NCBI RefSeq assembly: GCF_003473485.1
Contig: NC_053046.1
Coordinates: 10,550,001 to 10,614,000 of the forward strand
Source of the DNA: Medicago truncatula
Lineage: Eukaryota > Streptophyta > Magnoliopsida > Fabales > Fabaceae
DNA length: 64,000 nt
Reading direction: 5' to 3'
Part shown: positions 23,676 through 36,532 of the stretch, one piece after another
Numbering within the stretch: position 1 is the first letter of the stretch
How the letters are laid out: each line of letters begins with the position of its first letter
Notes under the pieces: generated by a model
Databases searched by the model: none
The model's input: only the letters and a program-made list of their open reading frames with translations
What the model was told of the DNA's origin: nothing
Translations under genes and position numbers: made by a program

Positions 23676-24059
23676 GGGGTGTATTGGATTGAGATTTAAA
23701 AAGACTGTTTTGATAGAAAAAATCTTGAAGATTTTAAAAGACTTTGTTGGATTGTATTGATTTTGTGGGATTTTAAAAAAAAAATTTTGAAAGACTTTTT
23801 ACAATCAAGATTCTTTACAATCAAAACTTTTTTTGAAAGACTTTATTAACCCTTTTAAAATCTTAAAAATCCATTAAAATCCTTTAAAATCTATATCATG
23901 AATCCATTAAAATCTTGCAAAGAATCTTGATTGTAAAAAGTCTTTCAAAAAAAGTCTTTTAAAATCCCACAAAATCAATACAATCCAACAAAGTCTTTTA
24001 AAATCTTCAAGATTTTTTCTATCAAAACAGTCTTTTAAAATCTCAATCCAATACATCCC
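23676..24059. mobile_element. Palindromic MITE, GGGGTGTATTGGATTGAGAT family
   Basis: The left terminus GGGGTGTATTGGATTGAGAT is mirrored by ATCTCAATCCAATACATCCC on the right, and most of the 384 bp folds back (AAAGACTTTGTTGGATTGTA and its inverse). TAAA occurs on both flanks. A longer member of the family occupies 41349-42629. Confidence 0.75.
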
Positions 24060-24060
24060 T

Positions 24061-24710
24061 AAAGTGATGATTTCAGTTGCCTCAGTTGAATGGATCTCAT
24101 ATGTAATCCTTAAGAGGCAGACATGGCTTTTGTAAAATCATATCATGTTGATATCGACAGAAAAAGTCAGATTTTGATATCGATATTCAATGTATAAATA
24201 TGACCTTACATTCTATCCAAAATACAAGAACTTGTATAAAAATCAATAAAAGAAATTCAGTAACATATCTCACAAGTCAGAAATATTCATTAATCATTGA
24301 ATGATCAAACAAATTTGACTGTACTTATAATCACATAAAAAAAGAAGGACCAATCTGATTGTAGTTACTGGTCAAAACAAAATAAGAACAAGTTAAGTGT
24401 ATGTAGGTTAAAGTGGCTAATGGGCAATGACTGCAAATGCCTCAGTTTAAGGGATCTTGTATTTTATTGCTTAAAAGGCCGGCTAGGCTTTTCTATAATC
24501 ATAGTTAAAGTTGTTATGGTGATTTTGACAGGAAAGTAATATTTTGATATTCAATGTATAAATACCAAGATACCAAGGGAAAATATAAAGTCCAACATCT
24601 ATGTCATGACCTTACATTCCATCCAAGTGCTAGAAACTTTGTATAACAAGCAATAAAAAGGAATTACGTAACATCACTCACAAAGAACTATTAAATGATC
24701 AACCATTTAC

Positions 24711-24712
<2 letters not shown>
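24061..24712. repeat. Diverged tandem duplication, period about 370 bp
   Basis: Two copies share, in order, CAGTT(T)AAGGGATCT-like, AATGTATAAATA, GACCTTACATTC(C/T)ATCCAA and TAA(C)AAGCAATAAAA-type segments (about 24075-24290 and 24440-24690). Non-coding. Confidence 0.55.

Positions 24713-24753
<41 letters not shown>
24713..24753. repeat. (TA)n microsatellite
   Basis: About 20 TA units directly abutting the left end of a TIR element; TA tracts also separate it from the next element (25596-25612) and close that one (26536-26563). Confidence 0.9.
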
Positions 24754-24757
<4 letters not shown>

Positions 24758-25595
24758 CAGGATCCGTTGACACCAGGTGTCAACGGATTCGTTGACACCA
24801 GGTGTCAACGGATTCGTTGACACCAAATCTCAACCATTCATTTAAGTTTTATCAAAGGCTCATAATTCTCATTAAATGGTTTCCATAAATTTCCAACTTT
24901 CTTGATGTACGGAATCACGCTCTTTATTTCCAACCTTCAATTGCTTGGGTTCATCGCTCAACTAAATCTCTTTATATGTGCTGGGTTTCACGTTCTCTCA
25001 AATCTCATGAACTTTATGTTCTCTCTCCCGTTGATTCCCCATCAATGGTTTTTGATATGTCCAGGTACCATAATTAAACCAATTGAGTTGTTTATGATAT
25101 AGGAGTGGAAGCAATTCAACTTAATTCAATTAGGAATTTAGGGGAAAAAATTACATGATTTGGCAAATTCCAACACTCATATTCTCACGGAGATCCAATC
25201 CAAATTCTTCCATGATTCACTACCTTATTCCAATGGGAAAAGATTAATTTTTTTTTGATATAAACAAGAGAGGCACAACGCAAGAATCTCGTCCTTTTGA
25301 ACAACACAAAAAATTAAATTAATTTAATCTTACAAATTTATCTTTATTAAAATATTGGATCAGCTTCTAAAAAAGATTATCAATTTAAAGCTTTGTGGTG
25401 TTTCAATCAAGGTTGTGCTGCTTAGAACAGGTCAATGTTGTGTTAGTTAGAACAAAAATATTGAGTACAAGAGAGAAGGGGATCCAGCGAACATTAAATC
25501 TTGTTTAATTTCTAGCCTTTAGATTAAACAATATGGACAGTGAGGATTTGGTGTTAATATAACCGTTGACACCTGGTGTCAACGGATCCTGTCTC
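24754..25595. mobile_element. TIR element A inserted in a TA microsatellite
   Basis: Perfect 33-bp terminal inverted repeats at 24754-24786 and 25563-25595, starting GAGACAGGATCCGTTGACAC. Each terminus contains a palindrome with 11-bp arms CCGTTGACACC around one central base, and a second, nearly complete copy of this palindrome follows inside the left end with a 25-bp period. Both sides are bounded by TA repeats. 842 bp, no transposase; the short ORF at 24902 has no known domain. Confidence 0.85.
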
Positions 25596-25612
25596 TATAT
25601 ATATATATATAT

Positions 25613-26534
25613 AGGAGGGATATATTGACTCCAAGAGTAAGTCTAAAGAGTTACTCCACATCCTCACCCTTCAATTTATCTAATTTTAATGGACTAGATT
25701 TGATGCTTATTAATAATCATGTGACCTCATTTACCTTAACCAATCTCACCACATTAATTACAATTTTCATCATTTGACTCCATCAATATTTACCTTTTAT
25801 AAACACAACTAATTTTTTTTTTTGAGGGAATAAACACAACTAATTTTTGGTAAGTTGGTAAAGAAAATATAGTCCCTAATTATTTTTTACAACCTCCTCT
25901 CATCTGCAACTTGTTCATAATTTTTTTTTTCAAAAGAAACTTCGTTGCAACTATTTCACGATTCACAATGCAAATTACATATATTTTTATTAATACCCAT
26001 TAGTATGTAATTTTTGGAATGTGTTGATGCTTCCGTATGTCTTTTTTGTTGTTTGGATTATCCTATCCATACGTTCTTTTTAGAAATAATTATTGTTGGT
26101 TTATTCCTTTTGAGGATTGATCAGTGGACTTTTATGTTGCTAACCGTAGTTTTTAATTAAATTTAACCATGCCTTTGAATTTGAGTTAGACATATCTTTT
26201 GTCTATTTCTATCGTGGAGATGCAAAGCCTTGGACTTAATTTTTTGACATGATTTAATTTTTAAAATGGTGGTAACAATATAGTAACGTAAGCTTAAGCG
26301 TTGGAAAAAAAACTTGATTATTGATATTTATTGAATCAAAAAGGAAATCATAATTATTATTTTTTTGAGGTAAAAAAGGAAATCATAATTAATATTCTAA
26401 AAATGATTAGGTAGATGAGATCATATGATTATTAATAACCCATAAAACTTGTCCATTAAATTTATAGATAAAATGGAAGGTGAGGATGTGGAGTAACTCT
26501 TTAGACTTAGTCTTGGAGTCAATATATCCCTCCT
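25613..26534. mobile_element. TIR element B inserted in a TA microsatellite
   Basis: Terminal inverted repeats of about 70 bp: AGGAGGGATATATTGACTCC at the left reappears inverted at the right end, and the similarity continues through AAGTCTAAAGAGTTACTCC and CATCCTCACC. TA repeats lie outside both ends, one tract being shared with element A. 922 bp, non-coding, sequence unrelated to element A. Confidence 0.85.
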
Positions 26535-26563
26535 CATATATATATATATATATATATATATAA

Positions 26564-26856
26564 TGTAACATAATGAAGGAATGTGCTTGATTCGAAATTT
26601 TCTCGAACCGATTATCGAATCCCAATTTAGCATTTAAAAAAAAAAAAATTTAACAATTTAATATATCAAAACATATTACTTACAGTATTTAAAATTCATG
26701 AGGGACAAAACAATTAAAAAAAAATTCCTTCAATAACAAAAGCAAAGGGAATAATCTTCAGTGTTCCCACTCCTTATTATATACACCTTTCTAACTACAA
26801 AACTTAAACTCCACTATCTATCACACCCTCTTATTTCCTCAAAGCCTTTTTCCCTC
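26564..26856 (+). promoter_or_regulatory. RLK2 promoter
   Basis: Homologous to the RLK1 promoter (see 18217-18741). The sequence TTATATAC at 26777-26784 serves as TATA box 75-80 bp before the ATG at 26857. TE elements A and B lie immediately upstream and so truncate the conserved promoter to about 290 bp. Confidence 0.55.
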
Positions 26857-29800
26857 ATGCTTCCTACATTTTTCATTTGGTTTTTTTCACTCCTTATTTT
26901 CAACTTCAGCCCAAAAACAATTGCATTTACAATAGGAAACCAGAGTGATTATTTGACATTGCTCAAGTTTAAGAAATTTATTTCCAATGACCCACATAGA
27001 ATCCTTGATTCTTGGAATGGTTCTATCCATTTTTGCAACTGGTATGGAATCACATGCAACACCATGCATCAAAGAGTTACTGAGTTGAAGTTACCTGGAT
27101 ATAAGTTGCATGGATCCTTATCTTCTCATGCTGCCAATCTTACTTTTCTCAGACACGTCAACCTTGCAGACAACAAATTCTCTGGAAAAATCCCCCAAGA
27201 GTTGGGTCAGTTGTTACAATTACAGGAACTCTATCTCTCCAATAACTCATTCTCTGGAGAAATTCCTACAAACTTGACAAATTGTTTCAACCTTAAATAC
27301 TTATCCTTGAGTGGGAATAATTTGATCGGAAAAATACCAATTGAAATAGGCTCTCTTCAAAAGCTTCAAGAATTGAATGTTGGAAGAAACAGTTTGATCG
27401 GAGGAGTCCCACCATTCATAGGTAATCTTTCAGTCTTAACAACTCTTTCCATTTCTCGTAACAACTTAGAGGGAGATATTCCCCAAGAAATATGTCGCCT
27501 AAAACACTTGACTAAAATAGCATTGGGGCTCAACAAACTATCTGGTACAGTTCCTTCATGTCTTTACAACATGTCATCTCTTGCTATCTTTTCATCTGCA
27601 GCCAATCAAATAGATGGCTCTCTTCCACCCAACATGTTCAACTCCCTCCCCAATCTCAAAGTGTTTGAAATTGGTGTCAATCAATTCTCGGGTCTAATGC
27701 CTACTTCTGTTGCAAATGCTTCTACCCTTAGAAAACTTGATATCAGCAGTAACCATTTTGTTGGACAAGTTCCAAATCTTGGGAGGTTACAATATCTTTG
27801 GAGGCTAAATTTGGAACTGAATAATTTTGGTGAAAATTCAACTAAGGATTTGATTTTTTTAAAATCATTGACTAACTGTAGTAAGTTGCAAGTGTGTTCT
27901 ATATCCCATAATAATTTTGGAGGTAGTTTGCCAAATTTGGCAGGCAATTTATCCATCCAACTTAGTCAACTATATCTTGGGAGCAATCAAATATATGGGC
28001 AAATTCCTTCAGAATTAGGGAATCTAAATAGTTTAATTTCCTTGACCATGGAAAACAACCGTTTTGAAGGGACCATTCCAGATTCTTTTTGGAAGTTTCA
28101 AAAGATTCAAGTGTTAGATTTGAGTGGAAACCAATTGTCAGGACACATTCCAGGCTTCATAGGTAATTTTAGTCAGATGTATTATTTGAGTCTAGCACAT
28201 AATATGTTAGGAGGAAATATTCCCCCAAGCTTCGGAAATTGTCACAATTTACATCACCTAAACCTTTCAAAAAATAATTTTAGAGGAACCATACCCTTGG
28301 AGGTTTTTAGTATTTCCTCATTATCAAACTCACTGGACTTGTCACAAAACTCATTGAGTGGAAACCTATCTGTTGAAGTGGGTAGGCTAAAAAATATTAA
28401 TAAGCTAGATTTCTCTGAGAATAATTTGTCTGGTGAAATTCCTATAACCATTGATCAATGCAAAAGCTTAGAATACCTTTTTTTGCAAGGAAATTCCTTC
28501 CATCAAATCATACCTTCCTCTTTGGCTTATATAAGAGGTCTTCGATATTTAGACATGTCAAGAAATCAATTGTCTGGATCAATTCCTAACATTCTGCAAA
28601 ATATTTCTCGTTTAGAACACTTGAACGTTTCATTTAACATGTTGGATGGAGAGGTTCCAAAAGAAGGTGTCTTTAGAAATGCTAGCAGGTTAGCGGTGTT
28701 CGGGAACAATAAGCTTTGTGGAGGTATTTCAGACTTGCACCTACCTCCATGCCCATTCAAACATAATACCCATTTGATAGTAGTGATAGTTAGCGTGGTT
28801 GCTTTCATTATTATGACAATGCTTATTCTAGCTATCTATTACTTGATGAGGAAAAGAAACAAGAAACCATCTTCAGATTCACCAATAATTGACCAACTTG
28901 CTATGGTTTCTTACCAAGACTTGTATCAGGCAACTGATGGCTTCTCATCTAGAAACTTGATTGGATCAGGAGGCTTTGGTTCGGTGTATAAAGGAAATCT
29001 TATGTCAGAAGATAAAGTTATTGCTGTGAAGGTCCTGGACCTTGAAAAGAATGGAGCTCACAAGAGTTTTATTACCGAATGTAATGCACTAAAAAATATT
29101 AGACATCGAAATCTGGTTAAGATTTTAACTTGTTGTTCTAGTATTGATTACAAAGGTCAGGAATTCAAAGCTCTAGTTTTTGAATACATGAAAAATGGAA
29201 GCTTAGAAAACTGGTTGCATTCAAGGATGATGAATGTAGAGCAACCAAGAGCATTGGATCTTAATCAAAGACTGAATATCATTATTGATGTTGCTTCTGC
29301 ATTACATTATCTTCATCGAGAATGTGAGCAATTGGTCCTTCATTGTGATCTAAAGCCAAGCAATGTCCTTATTGATGAAGACAATGTTGCTCATGTGAGT
29401 GATTTTGGCATAGCAAGACTCGTCTCATCTGCGGACGGTATATCTCCTAAGGAAACTAGCACAATTGGAATAAAAGGGACTGTTGGCTATGCTCCTCCAG
29501 GTATGTAATAAAATATTTTGTGTTTCTTTTGAATTTTCCTATCTTTTGTTGTAGACTTTGTACTTTACCTGTTACACAATTTTAACAATGTTTTGCTATA
29601 TATTTTTTAGAGTATGGAATGGGTTCTGAAGTTTCCACACATGGTGACATGTATAGCTTTGGGATGCTTATATTGGAAATGATTACAGGAAGAAGACCAA
29701 CTGATGAAATGTTTTTAGATGGTCAAAATCTGCATTTGTATGTTGAAAATTCATTTCCTAATAATGTTATGCAGATTTTGGACCCACATATTGTACCAAG

Positions 29801-30151
29801 AGAAGAGGAAGCAGCAATAGAAGATAGAAGCAAGAAGAATCTTATTTCATTAATACATAAATCCTTAGTTTCACTCTTTAGGATTGGACTTGCATGTTCG
29901 GTGGAATCGCCAACACAAAGAATGAATATATTGGATGTCACTAGAGAACTAAACATGATCAGAAAGGTTTTTCTTGCTGGTAAGAAAATTTGAGATTCTA
30001 TGTGTTTGTTTGGCTCCTAACGAATTAATTGCTTACAAAGTTATATTAAATTTTCATCCATGTTGCTATGCATTTCAAATTCCTAATCTAATACATACAA
30101 AGACGTAAATGAATTTTATTTTGAATTTCAGGTGTTCACCCTCGTCAGTAA
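26857..30151 (+). CDS. RLK2: LRR-XII receptor-like kinase (EFR/Xa21-like), apparently intact
   Basis: Exons 26857-29500, 29611-29979 and 30132-30151 give 1010 residues with consistent phase 1 at both introns. Signal peptide about 1-25 (LPTFFIWFFSLLIFNF), LRRNT with the FCNWYGITC cysteines, about 20 LRRs of the LxxLxLxxNxLSGxIP type, a Cys pair (KLCGGISDLHLPPC), transmembrane helix about 639-662 followed by RKRNKK, then a Ser/Thr kinase: G-loop GSGGFGSV from about 703, K725, HCD at 829-831 (non-RD), DFG at 849-851. The third exon adds VHPRQ after FLAG; read-through of that intron would instead end AGKKI. EFR and Xa21 of this subfamily sense bacterial peptides at the plasma membrane; the ligand here is unknown. 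The ATG at 26857 fits the TATA box and signal peptide; the longer frame to 26761 opens with GTG and is rejected. Confidence 0.9.
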
Positions 30152-32400
30152 TCAAAGCTAAAATAAATTTCTGCAATAATTTCAGAAATAGAAGTTTATG
30201 CAATATGATGCACTGCAAGTGAAACTGTTCACTAAATTTCTCTCTAGCCTAGCCATTTTAATGTATTAATCCATCATTCATGTAACATCAAGTATATATA
30301 TTTGATGAATGCAATACTGGACTTATTATATTATCAATACTTTTGTCACATGCTCCACTCTGTCATGCTACATTATAAATTCCCTTTAGTTCCCAAAATG
30401 TGCAGAGAACAGAAGAAATATCATATTATGAAAGTCTCACAGCTGGACCACAATATATAGGCCATTAAAGATTTGAAACTCAATTCACCAATTTGGAATC
30501 ATTGGTCTTCTTGAGTGTTAATTTGGAGATCATTTGCTTATTTCGTTTTTCTAAGTATGAAATATTATGAATCAAGCATGATGTTTATAAGTATGACTGA
30601 TATGCAATGGATCAGTTTATTTGTTTCTAACTAAATCTGTACTAAAGGAACATTTATGAATTCTTATGTAGTATATAGCGTTAAGATTTCAGATTGAAGT
30701 GTGCTTGATGTCTGGTACGTGTTAGTGTCTTTGACCAACACATGTGGACATTACATTCAATTATTTATGTGACAGTGCTTCATAGATGATGGGTGAGTTT
30801 ACATTCTCTTTGTGTGCTTCACTATACTTATGACAATATATTAATTTGATTTATTTTTTGTAGCAATACATTAAGATGAACTTATATTATTATATTGCCT
30901 CGAAATATGAGTGCTTGTAATTATATACACATTTTAAGGTGTTGATCAAGAGCACTTGCAAAAACTTGCCCAATGTCGAAGTGTCATGTTTAAAAGAAAA
31001 CAATTGCTTCATTTTTCTTTCACCTATTTTAGGCTATATCCCTTTGATGCTAATTTCATACTTTTGGTTTGTCACCTTGAGAAAAATCTTCCAACAAAAA
31101 AGCAAGGAAAACATAAGAGTAAGTTCCAAATAAGTTTCCAACAAACATAAAACTAAAAACATAATTTGGGTTGTAAGAAATAAATAAATTTGGTTTATAA
31201 GAATTTTAAATGCAGTTAAAATTAATTATATTTACAACAAATAACATATCATTTTCAAAAATAATAAACTAATTTTTTTTTATGGCGCGTGGAATGTGCT
31301 TTCAATCTAGTTGAAAATTAATATGCATTTTTTTTTTTGACAAATGATAATTAATATGCATATTCATGCAACTTTGTATCGTAATAAAATCAAACAACAT
31401 ACATATCTAAAATATTGTTTTCCGTGTGTTGTATGGATTCTCTGACTAGTGTATATATCCAATTCGATCTTTATTCCTCTTTTTAAGGATAAAATTATAA
31501 AAACAATAATAATTACAAACAAATTTATTAGAAATATCAATTTTCTTAATTTCCGTTTTTTTAAAGGATCCTATAATTATGGACGAAGGTATATAAGAAA
31601 ATTAAAAAAAAATATAAAACTAATTCTATTTGTAAGAAATTGTCACACTTTTTTAAATGTAGTTATTGTTTAAAAGACTTTTCTACATATCATTTGCTTT
31701 TGAAATGTACAATTTTAAAGTGTAGTTTTTACTTAAAATATCACAACTTTTAATGTAGTTTTTCTTCTTATAACAAGGACCGAAATATTACATACAATCA
31801 ATTGTACTATTGCATTTGTCTCATTTATTGACCGATTGCATCTTCAATTTAATGCGACAAATTTCAATGGAAACAAAGAAATTAGCAGCAGGAATATTTG
31901 ACTTGTTACAAAAGTGACATAAAATGCAAAATATAGAATTATAGCATAACATGCCAGAAAATGAAATTACTGGTATTTCAGTTGATAATAATATTGCAGC
32001 TAAGTCAACGAAAGATTACTGTTTATAATTGTCGTGAAGTTAAAAAGTCCACATAATTTTCTCAAAAAAAAAAAAAAAAAAAAAGTCCACATAATCACAC
32101 ACCATTCTCACTTCATAATTGTCGTCAAGTTAAACTGTCCACATAATCACACAACACCGTCACTTTGCTTTGACTCCCATGGGATGCTCTTGGGGAGCTA
32201 AAATCCTCTTTATTTTCTAATCTTTTTATTTTCTTCATTACTATAGTTTTGTAAATATAAATGCCAAAAATGTAACCTTTATAATTTTGTAAATGTAAAT
32301 GCAAAAATGTAACGAGTCCAAAATTATTTTTAAACATCACAAAAAAAACTTGAATAATATTGAGATAATAAATGGAGAGGATTTCAACTCGCTCTCATGT
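30152..32400. other. Intergenic region between RLK2 and RLK3
   Basis: Nothing gene-like: short overlapping ORFs at 30.9-31.7 kb have no domain and low-complexity composition. A (A)22 run lies at about 32061-32082, and GTCCACATAATCACACA occurs twice around it, near 32084 and 32138. Confidence 0.4.
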
Positions 32401-32419
32401 GTCTGCTCCATCAATAATC

Positions 32420-32848
32420 TTGACTTTTGTTAAGCTAGTAAAAAATTGAATTCACAGCAGCACTGACTATTTTCACTACTCTTGACTATTTGGATAAAAT
32501 ATAAGAGATCTCTCCTAAAGAAGAAGAAGAAGAAATGGTATGTAGTCAAAGGAGTTGACTACATGTAAACTATACTTTTATACCTAACACAATTGCACTC
32601 AAATCCCCAATCCGGTTCATAAGAAAATTACTACTAACAAACTTCAAACTTTACGTGTGGCATTAATTCATCACTAGCTCTTTCCACATTAGTATTTCAA
32701 TGCATGCATGCATGCTTCCTCTCAATTTCCAGTTTGGTCGACATAGCTTCGTTCAATATTGACTTGACTTTTGAACATAATATCTTATTTTTGTATGTGT
32801 GGAGTTAATAAAAATTTAAATTCACAGCTCTTGCTACCAGTATTTAAA
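32420..32848 (+). promoter_or_regulatory. RLK3 promoter: W-box cluster and TATA box
   Basis: TTGACT (W-box core, bound by WRKY factors) occurs at 32420, 32482, 32555, 32759 and 32764, and on the opposite strand at 32544-32549. TATTTAAA at 32841-32848 is a plausible TATA element 84-91 bp before the ATG at 32932. W-box clusters are usual in immune receptor promoters, so pathogen induction is likely (inference). Confidence 0.6.
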
Positions 32849-32931
32849 TGCATGCTTTCTCTCCATTCCCACATAACTATCCAACACAAACAAAACTAAA
32901 CAGCATAAACCACTTTCTTCTAAACCAAATT

Positions 32932-35900
32932 ATGTCTTTTTCTTCGTTGTCATCTATACTTTTATACCTTCATCTTCTTTTTCTTTTTACCTTAAATTTA
33001 ATGTGGTTTACCACAAACAAAATGGTGGCAGTGGCTGCATTAGGAAACCAAACAGATCATTTAGCATTGCTCAAATTCAAAGAATCAATATCCAGTGATC
33101 CATACAATGCTCTTGAATCTTGGAATTCTTCCATCCACTTCTGCAAGTGGCAGGGAATCACTTGCAACCCCATGCATCAAAGAGTTATAGAGTTGAACCT
33201 AAGAAGTAATCACTTACATGGATCTTTATCTCCCTATGTTGGCAATCTCACCTTTTTGATAAATCTCGACCTTGGAAACAATAGTTTTTCTGGAGAAATC
33301 CCACCGGAGTTGGGTCAGTTGCTACAACTGCAACACCTTTATCTCCTTAATAACTCGTTTGTAGGAGAAATTCCTACAAACTTGACATATTGCTCCAATC
33401 TCATAGACTTGATTTTGGGAGGGAACAAATTGATTGGGAAAATACCAATTGAAATTGGCTCTTTGAAAAAGCTTCATTCATTCCACCTTTTTGGTAACAA
33501 TTTAACTGGAGGGATCCCTTCATCCATAGGGAACCTTTCATCCTTAGTGCGTTTTACGTGTGCTTCTAACAAATTAGGAGGAGATATTCCACGTGAAGTA
33601 TGCCGCCTCAAAAACTTGACACTTTTATTGTTGGGTGAGAACAAATTGTCTGGTATGATTCCTCCTTGTATTTACAATATGTCATCACTAATTGAGCTCT
33701 CACTAGTCATGAATAACTTTACTGGCTATCTTCCATCCAACATGTTCAACAACTTCCCTGGTCTAACTGTTTTTGAAATTGGAGCAAATCAATTCTCAGG
33801 TCCAATCCCTATTTCCATTGTAAATGCTTCTTCCCTACAAGTACTCGACTTAGCTCAAAACTATTTGGTGGGACAAGTTCCAAGTCTAGAGAAGTTACAA
33901 GATCTTTACTGGCTAAGTTTTGGATACAACAATTTAGGTAACAATTCAATTATAGATTTAGAGTTTTTAAACTATTTGACAAATTGTAGTAAACTAGAAA
34001 TGCTTTCGATAGCTTCTAATAATTTTGGAGGTCATTTGCCAAATTTCATTGGCAATTTATCTATCCAACTTACACAACTATATCTTGGGGGAAATATGAT
34101 ATCAGGAAAAATTCCCGTGGAAATAGGAAATCTAGTTGGCTTAATTCTCTTGACCATGGAGTCTAACCTCTTTGTAGGAGTTATTCCAACTACTTTTGGG
34201 AAGTTCGAAAAGATGCAGATATTATATTTGGGTGGAAACAAGTTGTCAGGTGATATGCCACCTTTTATAGGTAATCTCAGTCAGTTGTATGATTTAGAAT
34301 TAGCTCATAATATGTTTGAAGGAAATATTCCTCCTAGCATAGGAAATTGTCAAAATTTACAAGTACTAGATCTTTCTTATAATAAATTTAATGGATCCAT
34401 ACCTCTAGAGGTTTTTAGTCTTTCTTCTTTAACAAACTTATTGAACTTGTCACATAACTCTTTGAGTGGTAGCTTACCAAGAGAACTGGGTGTCTTAAAA
34501 AATCTTGAAATATTAGATGTCTCTAAGAATCATTTATCTGGTGATATTCCTACAGAAATTGGCGAATGTATAAGCTTAGAATATCTTATGTTGCAAGGGA
34601 ACGCCTTCAACAGAACAATACCGTCCTCTATGGCTTCTCTCAAAGGTCTTCGATATTTAGACCTTTCAAGAAATCAATTGTCTGGATCAATTCCTGATGT
34701 TATGCAAAATATCTCTGTTTTAGAATATTTGAATGTTTCTTTTAACATGTTGGAAGGAGATGTACCATTAAATGGTGTATTTGGAAATGTAACCCAAATA
34801 GAAGTGATTGGAAACAAAAAGCTTTGTGGAGGTATTTCCCAGCTGCATCTACCACCATGCCCTATCAAGGGTAGGAAACATGCAAAACAGAAAAAGATCA
34901 GGTTGATGGCAGTGATAATTAGTGTGGTTTCTTTTCTTCTCATACTTTCATTTATCATAACTATCTACTGGATGAGGAAAAGAAATCCAAAGCGATCTTG
35001 TGATTCACCAACAGTTGATCAACTATCTAAGGTTTCGTACCAAGAATTACATCAAGGAACCGATGGGTTCTCAACTAGAAACTTGATAGGATCAGGAAGT
35101 TTTGGTCTTGTGTACAAAGGAAATCTTGTGTCAGAAGATAATGTTGTTGCCGTAAAGGTCCTGAACCTCCAAAAGAAGGGAGCTCACAAGAGTTTCATTG
35201 TTGAATGTAATGCACTCAAAAATATTCGACACCGAAATTTAGTTAAGGTTTTAACCTGTTGTTCAAGTACAGATTACAAAGGTCAAGAATTTAAAGCTCT
35301 GGTTTTTGAGTACATGAAAAATGGAAGCTTAGATCAATGGTTGCATCCTGAGATTTTAAATGCAGAACCCCCAACAACATTGGACTTTGCTCATAGATTA
35401 TACATTATTATCGATGTTGCTTCTGCATTACATTATCTTCATAGAGAATGTGAAGAATTGGTCATTCATTGTGATCTAAAGCCAAGCAATATCCTTCTTG
35501 ACGATGACATGGTTGCTCATGTGAGTGATTTTGGCATAGCAAGACTCGTCTCAGCTATTGGCAGTACCTCTTATAAAAATACAAGTACAATTGAAGTTAA
35601 AGGAACAGTAGGCTATTCTCCTCCTGGTATGTTTTAAATGCTTGAATCTTCCCCCCTTTTTTATTAATCCTCGTATGTTTTGATTTAGTATGAATAACTT
35701 TTGTTACATGTTTTAGAGTATGGGATGGGTGCTGAAGTATCCACATGTGGTGATATGTATAGCTTTGGAATCTTTATGTTGGAAATGCTTACCGGTAGAA
35801 GACCCACTGATCACGCTTTTGAAGATGGTCAAAATCTGCATAACTTTGTTGCAATATCATTTCCTGGTAATCTTAAGAAGATTTTGGACCCACATCTTTT

Positions 35901-36265
35901 ATCAATGGATGCAGAAGTTGAAATGAAAGATGGAAATCATGAGAATCTTATTCCACCTGCAAAGGAGTGCTTAGTTTCACTTTTTAGGATTGGACTTATG
36001 TGTTCAATGGAGTCACCAAAAGAAAGAATCAACATTGAGGTTGTATGTAGAGAGCTTAGTATAATCAGAAAGGCCTTTCTTGCTGGTGAGATAAACTGAT
36101 ATTTTTATGTGTATTCGAATCATAACTAAATCATTATTTGGTTATGGAGTTATCATTTGATTTTTATTATCATATTTTGCATTTAAAATTCCTAAACTAC
36201 AAAATACAATGGTAATAATGGATTTCTTCTTGATTTGAATTTCAGGTGCTCAAACTCATAATTAG
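32932..36265 (+). CDS. RLK3: LRR-XII receptor-like kinase (EFR/Xa21-like), apparently intact
   Basis: Exons 32932-35626, 35717-36085 and 36246-36265 give 1027 residues, phase 1 at both introns. Signal peptide MSFSSLSSILLYLHLLFLF, LRRNT with FCKWQGITC, about 20 LRRs, Cys pair KLCGG...LPPC, transmembrane helix about 657-680 then MRKRNPKR. Kinase: G-loop GSGSFGLV 720-727, K742, HCD 846-848 (non-RD), DFG 866-868, EYGMGAEVSTCGDMYSFGI across the intron. The last exon adds AQTHN; intron retention would end AGEIN. I start at 32932 because the upstream in-frame ATG at 32848 overlaps the TATA element. Likely plasma-membrane immune receptor; W-boxes upstream. A relic exon and a duplicated spacer follow, repeated after RLK4. 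Confidence 0.9.
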
Positions 36266-36532
36266 CAATTCAGCTTGATGCACAGTTGTTAAGAAACTTA
36301 TTGGCCAAGCATGTATCACATGTGGCAATGTTTAGTTTACCGATTTGGTTAGCAGTATTTGTGTAATTTTCCTCCAACCTACGAGTTTCTTTAAATAAGT
36401 AATGTTGCACTGCTTTTCTAATTCAATGAACTGATACTTCTCCCATATTTTTCTTGATTCTTCTGTCATGTATTTTTATTTTCATACTATTATCATTGTA
36501 GTTAAAATTGCACGTTCAAAGTTGTTCCATAA

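Noticed and set aside
26761..26856. N-terminal extension of RLK2
   Set aside because: The frame starts with GTG and overlaps the TATA box; ATG at 26857 begins a normal signal peptide.
32848..32931. Earlier in-frame ATG of RLK3
   Set aside because: It overlaps TATTTAAA, so transcription most likely starts downstream; the residues before the signal peptide are not conserved.
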